Assembly: GCA_919901705.1 (NCBI GenBank)
Contig: CAKKPR010000190.1
Location: 1-8,552, forward strand
From: Thermodesulfovibrionales bacterium
GTDB lineage: Bacteria; Nitrospirota; Thermodesulfovibrionia; Thermodesulfovibrionales; UBA1546
Direction of reading: 5' to 3'
Length of the DNA: 8,552 nucleotides
In this document: in pieces, positions 6,526-8,552 of the stretch
Layout of the letters: the number at the start of each line of letters is the position of its first letter
How positions within the stretch are numbered: the stretch's first letter is position 1
Notes under the pieces: generated by a model
What the model was told of the DNA's origin: nothing
What the model saw: the letters and a program-made list of their open reading frames with translations, nothing else
Databases searched by the model: none
Program-made: the position numbers and the translations under genes

Positions 6526-8083
6526 ATTTGGTCGTAGACCGGGAAAAATTTACTAACAACAAAACTGTTGTCACAATACACAGATATGAAAAAAGGTCGC
6601 CATATCTGGAATATATACTACGCGTCTTATCCGTCATCAGATCTGCGGTTATGACAGTTTTCCGGAATAACGGCGTTGTTTCCAGTATCATGCCTCTGCT
6701 GTCAATGAAACCTGATATCCCGGTATTGGCAGCCCTTATCAAAGGCTTTCTGTTTTCAACAGCACGGAATACCGCAACGCTGAAATGCTGATATGGGCCT
6801 GCTGTTTTTCCAAACCAGGCATCATTTGTTATTGTTACCATAAAGTCTCCGCCCCTGGAATAAAACTTTCTCACAAGGCCGGGGAAGACTATCTCATAAC
6901 AGATGAATACACCAAAGCTCCCATGAGGTGTTTCAGCCCTGATGTAATGTTCACCTGGAATATAATCACCTATTCCTGCAACAAGCTTGTCCACGAAAAA
7001 CAGGAGTTTTCTCAGTGGGACATATTCACCAAACGGGACCAGATGTATTTTATCATAAATAAAAGTTGGTTTTCCATCAGGAGCGAGAAGAACGGCGCTG
7101 TTTGTCAGGATATTTCTGTTATCTGTTGCGGAAGGCTCTTTTACAAGGACACTTCCGAATAAAAGATATGTTTGTAATGTCTGCTGGGCGTCAATTAATT
7201 CCTGGGTAAAATCCCTGTCATAGTTGAAATAAAAGGGGACCGCGGTTTCCGGCCATACGATTAAAGAAGGCAATAAATTATTAGCGGCTTGCGATAAATC
7301 CTTGTATGTGTCAAAGACCTCGCGCTGGTAAGCGATATCCCATTTTCTATCCTGCTCAATGTTGCCCTGAATAATACTTACGCGGATTGATTTCCCCGGG
7401 CGGTTTTCGGTAAGGCGCAAATGACCGTAGACAAAGACAGCGCTTATGAAAACAGAAAGCAGCAGAACGCCGGTTATTGAATGCGAAAGTGAAAACAACG
7501 GCATAGTGCGAAGCCGTCTTTTAATTATGAAAAAATCAGCGAGGACGCCGTTTACAGAAAGGACCAGAAAAGACACGCCATAAATTCCTGTAATGTCGGC
7601 AAATTGAATTGCATGCAAAAAATTGTATTGGGAATATCCAATGCTCGACCACGGGAACCCGGTGAGTGCATATGAGCGGATAAACTCAAGGGTTACCCAC
7701 AAGACAGGCGCAAGGAAAAGGGCCGGAAGCCGCGTGGTTGCTATCTTCCAGGAAAAAAGCACTGCAAATATTCCGGTGTAAAGGCTCAAATACATGCAGA
7801 GAAGAAAGACGATTGCAAGGCTGGGTATGAGCGGAATACCGCCATAATGGTTTATTGAATGGTATATCCAGTACAGGGTGCCAAAAAAATATGGGATGCC
7901 CATGAAAAAACCTGCACGAAATGCCGCGGAAGGCTTTTTATTAAGGAGGGAAAGCAAAAAAGGCGTAAGGGCGACCCATGCCAACGGGAAGAAGTCGAAT
8001 TTTGGAAAACAGAAGATGAGCAGAACCCCTGAAAGGACAGAGGGTCCATAAAGAAAGAATTTATCCGCTATAAATTTTCTCAT
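6518..8083 (-). CDS. lnt: Apolipoprotein N-acyltransferase
   Basis: Inner-membrane enzyme that transfers an acyl chain from a phospholipid to the N-terminal cysteine of lipoproteins, the last step of lipoprotein maturation in diderms. The 521 residues have the expected layout. Several membrane helices come first (within about 10-220, for example SVLSGVLLIFCF and GVLLLSVFISAVFV). A periplasmic nitrilase-like domain follows (about 235-490), then one C-terminal helix (about 497-513). The catalytic triad is visible: Glu279 in VWPETAVPF, Lys345 in YDKIHLVPFGEYVP and Cys395 in GVFICYEIVFPG, in the same contexts as E. coli E267, K335 and C387. Glu353 in FGEYVP is also conserved. The ATG at 8081-8083 has only AAGG two bases upstream, an unusually short spacing. 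The stop codon forms part of the prfB ribosome binding site. Confidence 0.96.
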   Translation of the reverse strand: MRKFIADKFFLYGPSVLSGVLLIFCFPKFDFFPLAWVALTPFLLSLLNKKPSAAFRAGFFMGIPYFFGTLYWIYHSINHYGGIPLIPSLAIVFLLCMYLSLYTGIFAVLFSWKIATTRLPALFLAPVLWVTLEFIRSYALTGFPWSSIGYSQYNFLHAIQFADITGIYGVSFLVLSVNGVLADFFIIKRRLRTMPLFSLSHSITGVLLLSVFISAVFVYGHLRLTENRPGKSIRVSIIQGNIEQDRKWDIAYQREVFDTYKDLSQAANNLLPSLIVWPETAVPFYFNYDRDFTQELIDAQQTLQTYLLFGSVLVKEPSATDNRNILTNSAVLLAPDGKPTFIYDKIHLVPFGEYVPLRKLLFFVDKLVAGIGDYIPGEHYIRAETPHGSFGVFICYEIVFPGLVRKFYSRGGDFMVTITNDAWFGKTAGPYQHFSVAVFRAVENRKPLIRAANTGISGFIDSRGMILETTPLFRKTVITADLMTDKTRSIYSRYGDLFSYLCIVTTVLLLVNFSRSTTKWR

Positions 8084-8086
8084 GCC

Positions 8087-8116
8087 TTGACAATAAAAAA
8101 GTTAAAAGTGTAAAGT
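8087..8116 (+). promoter_or_regulatory. Candidate promoter for tRNA-Phe
   Basis: A perfect -35 hexamer TTGACA (8087-8092) is followed after 18 bases by TAAAGT (8111-8116), which matches TATAAT at four of six positions. It points towards the tRNA gene, with a leader of about 70 nt. The -10 falls inside the AT-rich heptamer repeats, where such hexamers arise easily. TATAAC at 8163-8168 is an alternative -10 without a clear -35. This is a weak call. Confidence 0.3.
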
Positions 8117-8186
8117 TAAAAGTTAAAAGTGAACTGAGCAAGGTTGCATTTAAGATTTAACCTATAACTTTTAACTCTAAACTTAA
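8097..8186. repeat. Inverted array of degenerate 7-nt repeats (AAAAGTT type) between lnt and tRNA-Phe
   Basis: Left arm: AAAAGTT, AAAAGTG, TAAAGTT, AAAAGTT and AAAAGTG in strict 7-nt steps (8097-8131). Right arm: AACCTAT, AACTTTT, AACTCTA and AACTTAA (8159-8186). The right arm is the degenerate reverse complement of the same unit in the same phase; over a 28-base alignment about 22 positions match. The 27-base centre is unrelated sequence. The design, tandem heptamers repeated in inverse orientation, matches the array at 2573-2660, although the unit sequence is different. It occupies nearly all of the space between the start of lnt and the tRNA, so it may form part of both 5' flanks. Confidence 0.75.
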
Positions 8187-8192
8187 TCATAC

Positions 8193-8268
8193 GGGCAGTT
8201 AGCTCAGTCGGTAGAGCAGAGGCCTGAAAAGCCTCGTGTCCGCAGTTCGATTCTGCGACTGCCCACCA
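8193..8268 (+). tRNA. tRNA-Phe (anticodon GAA), CCA encoded
   Basis: A complete 76-nt cloverleaf can be drawn. The acceptor stem pairs GGGCAGT (8193-8199) with ACTGCCC (8258-8264). The D stem pairs GCTC with GAGC (8202-8205/8214-8217). The anticodon stem pairs GAGGC with GCCTC (8219-8223/8231-8235) around loop CTGAAAA, so the anticodon at 8226-8228 is GAA, for phenylalanine. A 5-nt variable loop follows. The T stem pairs CGCAG with CTGCG around TTCGATT. The discriminator base is A, and CCA is encoded at 8266-8268. All stems are perfectly paired. It is the only plus-strand gene firmly supported in this window. Confidence 0.98.
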
Positions 8269-8302
8269 TGATTTTATTCTTATATTCATCTATGAGTCAA
8301 GG

Positions 8303-8321
8303 GAATTGCATTCAGCAATTC
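8303..8321. repeat. Small perfect hairpin between tRNA-Phe and the histidine kinase gene
   Basis: GAATTGC and GCAATTC form a perfect 7-bp inverted repeat around ATTCA. It lies in the 164-base gap (8269-8432) between two convergent genes, where I see no other feature. No T run follows on either strand, so it is not a convincing intrinsic terminator. Confidence 0.3.
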
Positions 8322-8432
8322 ATGTGAATCCAGGTTATCAAGAAGTTTATAAGTAGAACCATGTAATTAGTAACCGAGAAACAAATAGTCGCGATTTACC
8401 CTGTTAGAGAGGTGAAGGTCTTCTACCGCGGT

Positions 8433-8552
8433 TTACTCAGGCAACACAGATCGGGTCTCAATGGCAGGGAGATACATTAAGAACTCTGTACCCTTTTCAG
8501 TCTCACTATAAAAATTTATCCATCCGCCATGGTTTTTGACCACAGAGTAAGT
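8433..8552 (-). CDS. Sensor histidine kinase, C-terminal end (partial)
   Basis: Only the last 39 codons are in the window, ending at a TAA (8433-8435); the gene continues past the right edge. The residues include YSVVKNHGGWINFYSE, then TEKGTEFLMYLP, then a short tail. This is the characteristic end of the HATPase_c domain of two-component sensor kinases: the helix after the G2 box, V-K-N-H-G-G, and the final strand G-T-x-F-x-x-Y-L-P. The pattern is closest to PAS-type or NtrB-like soluble and hybrid kinases. The stop shortly after YLPA shows that no receiver domain follows. The kinase's signal and partner regulator cannot be inferred. It converges on the tRNA gene. Confidence 0.82.
   Translation of the reverse strand, partial: TYSVVKNHGGWINFYSETEKGTEFLMYLPAIETRSVLPE

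Noticed and set aside
8193..8300. tRNA-Phe as an integration site for a mobile element
   Set aside because: No repeat of the tRNA 3' end, integrase or atypical gene is visible in this window; the sequence after the tRNA leads to an ordinary sensor kinase gene.
8303..8321. Hairpin as an intrinsic terminator of the tRNA or the kinase gene
   Set aside because: The stem is only 7 bp and AT-rich, and no run of T follows it on either strand.

Overview
This window is the chromosomal replication-initiation neighbourhood of a diderm (Gram-negative type) bacterium. Five complete protein genes lie on the minus strand, read from right to left in the order lnt, prfB, [origin], dnaA, dnaN, gyrB. A tRNA-Phe(GAA) gene lies on the plus strand near the right end. 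The diderm assignment rests on Lnt, which matures outer-envelope lipoproteins, and on the long GyrB with the roughly 170-residue insertion usual in Gram-negative GyrB. The phylum cannot be fixed from this window alone; Nitrospirota or a former deltaproteobacterial lineage is my guess.

Layout. Positions 1-104 may hold the last 33 codons of a plus-strand membrane protein, converging on gyrB. gyrB (126-2558), dnaN (2665-3768) and dnaA (3782-5113) supply the topoisomerase, sliding clamp and initiator of replication. dnaA and dnaN are 13 nt apart and look co-transcribed. An inverted array of 7-nt repeats fills the dnaN-gyrB gap and reaches the possible upstream start codon of gyrB.

The gene-free stretch 5114-5405 is almost certainly oriC. 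It holds four same-strand DnaA boxes of the form TTAT(C/T)AACA, inverted box-like sites, a dnaA promoter with a perfect TATAAT, and a textbook unwinding module: a DnaA box, a short GC spacer, five consecutive CTA trinucleotides (DnaA-trios) and an AT-rich core. prfB ends directly beside this module.

prfB (5406-6516) carries the autoregulatory +1 programmed frameshift of release factor 2: 25 codons, an in-frame UGA, then 344 codons in the shifted frame, giving a 369-residue protein. lnt (6518-8083) ends one nucleotide before the prfB start, and its stop codon overlaps the prfB Shine-Dalgarno sequence, so the two are probably translationally coupled. With oriC at 5114-5405, dnaA-dnaN-gyrB run with the left replication fork, while lnt-prfB run head-on to the right fork and point transcription into the origin.

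Right of lnt, a second inverted array of 7-nt repeats, different in sequence from the first, fills the space up to the tRNA-Phe gene. The window ends with the last 39 codons of a minus-strand sensor histidine kinase. No phage, insertion sequence, CRISPR or defence system is visible. The noteworthy content is the origin architecture, the recoding site and the paired heptamer arrays.
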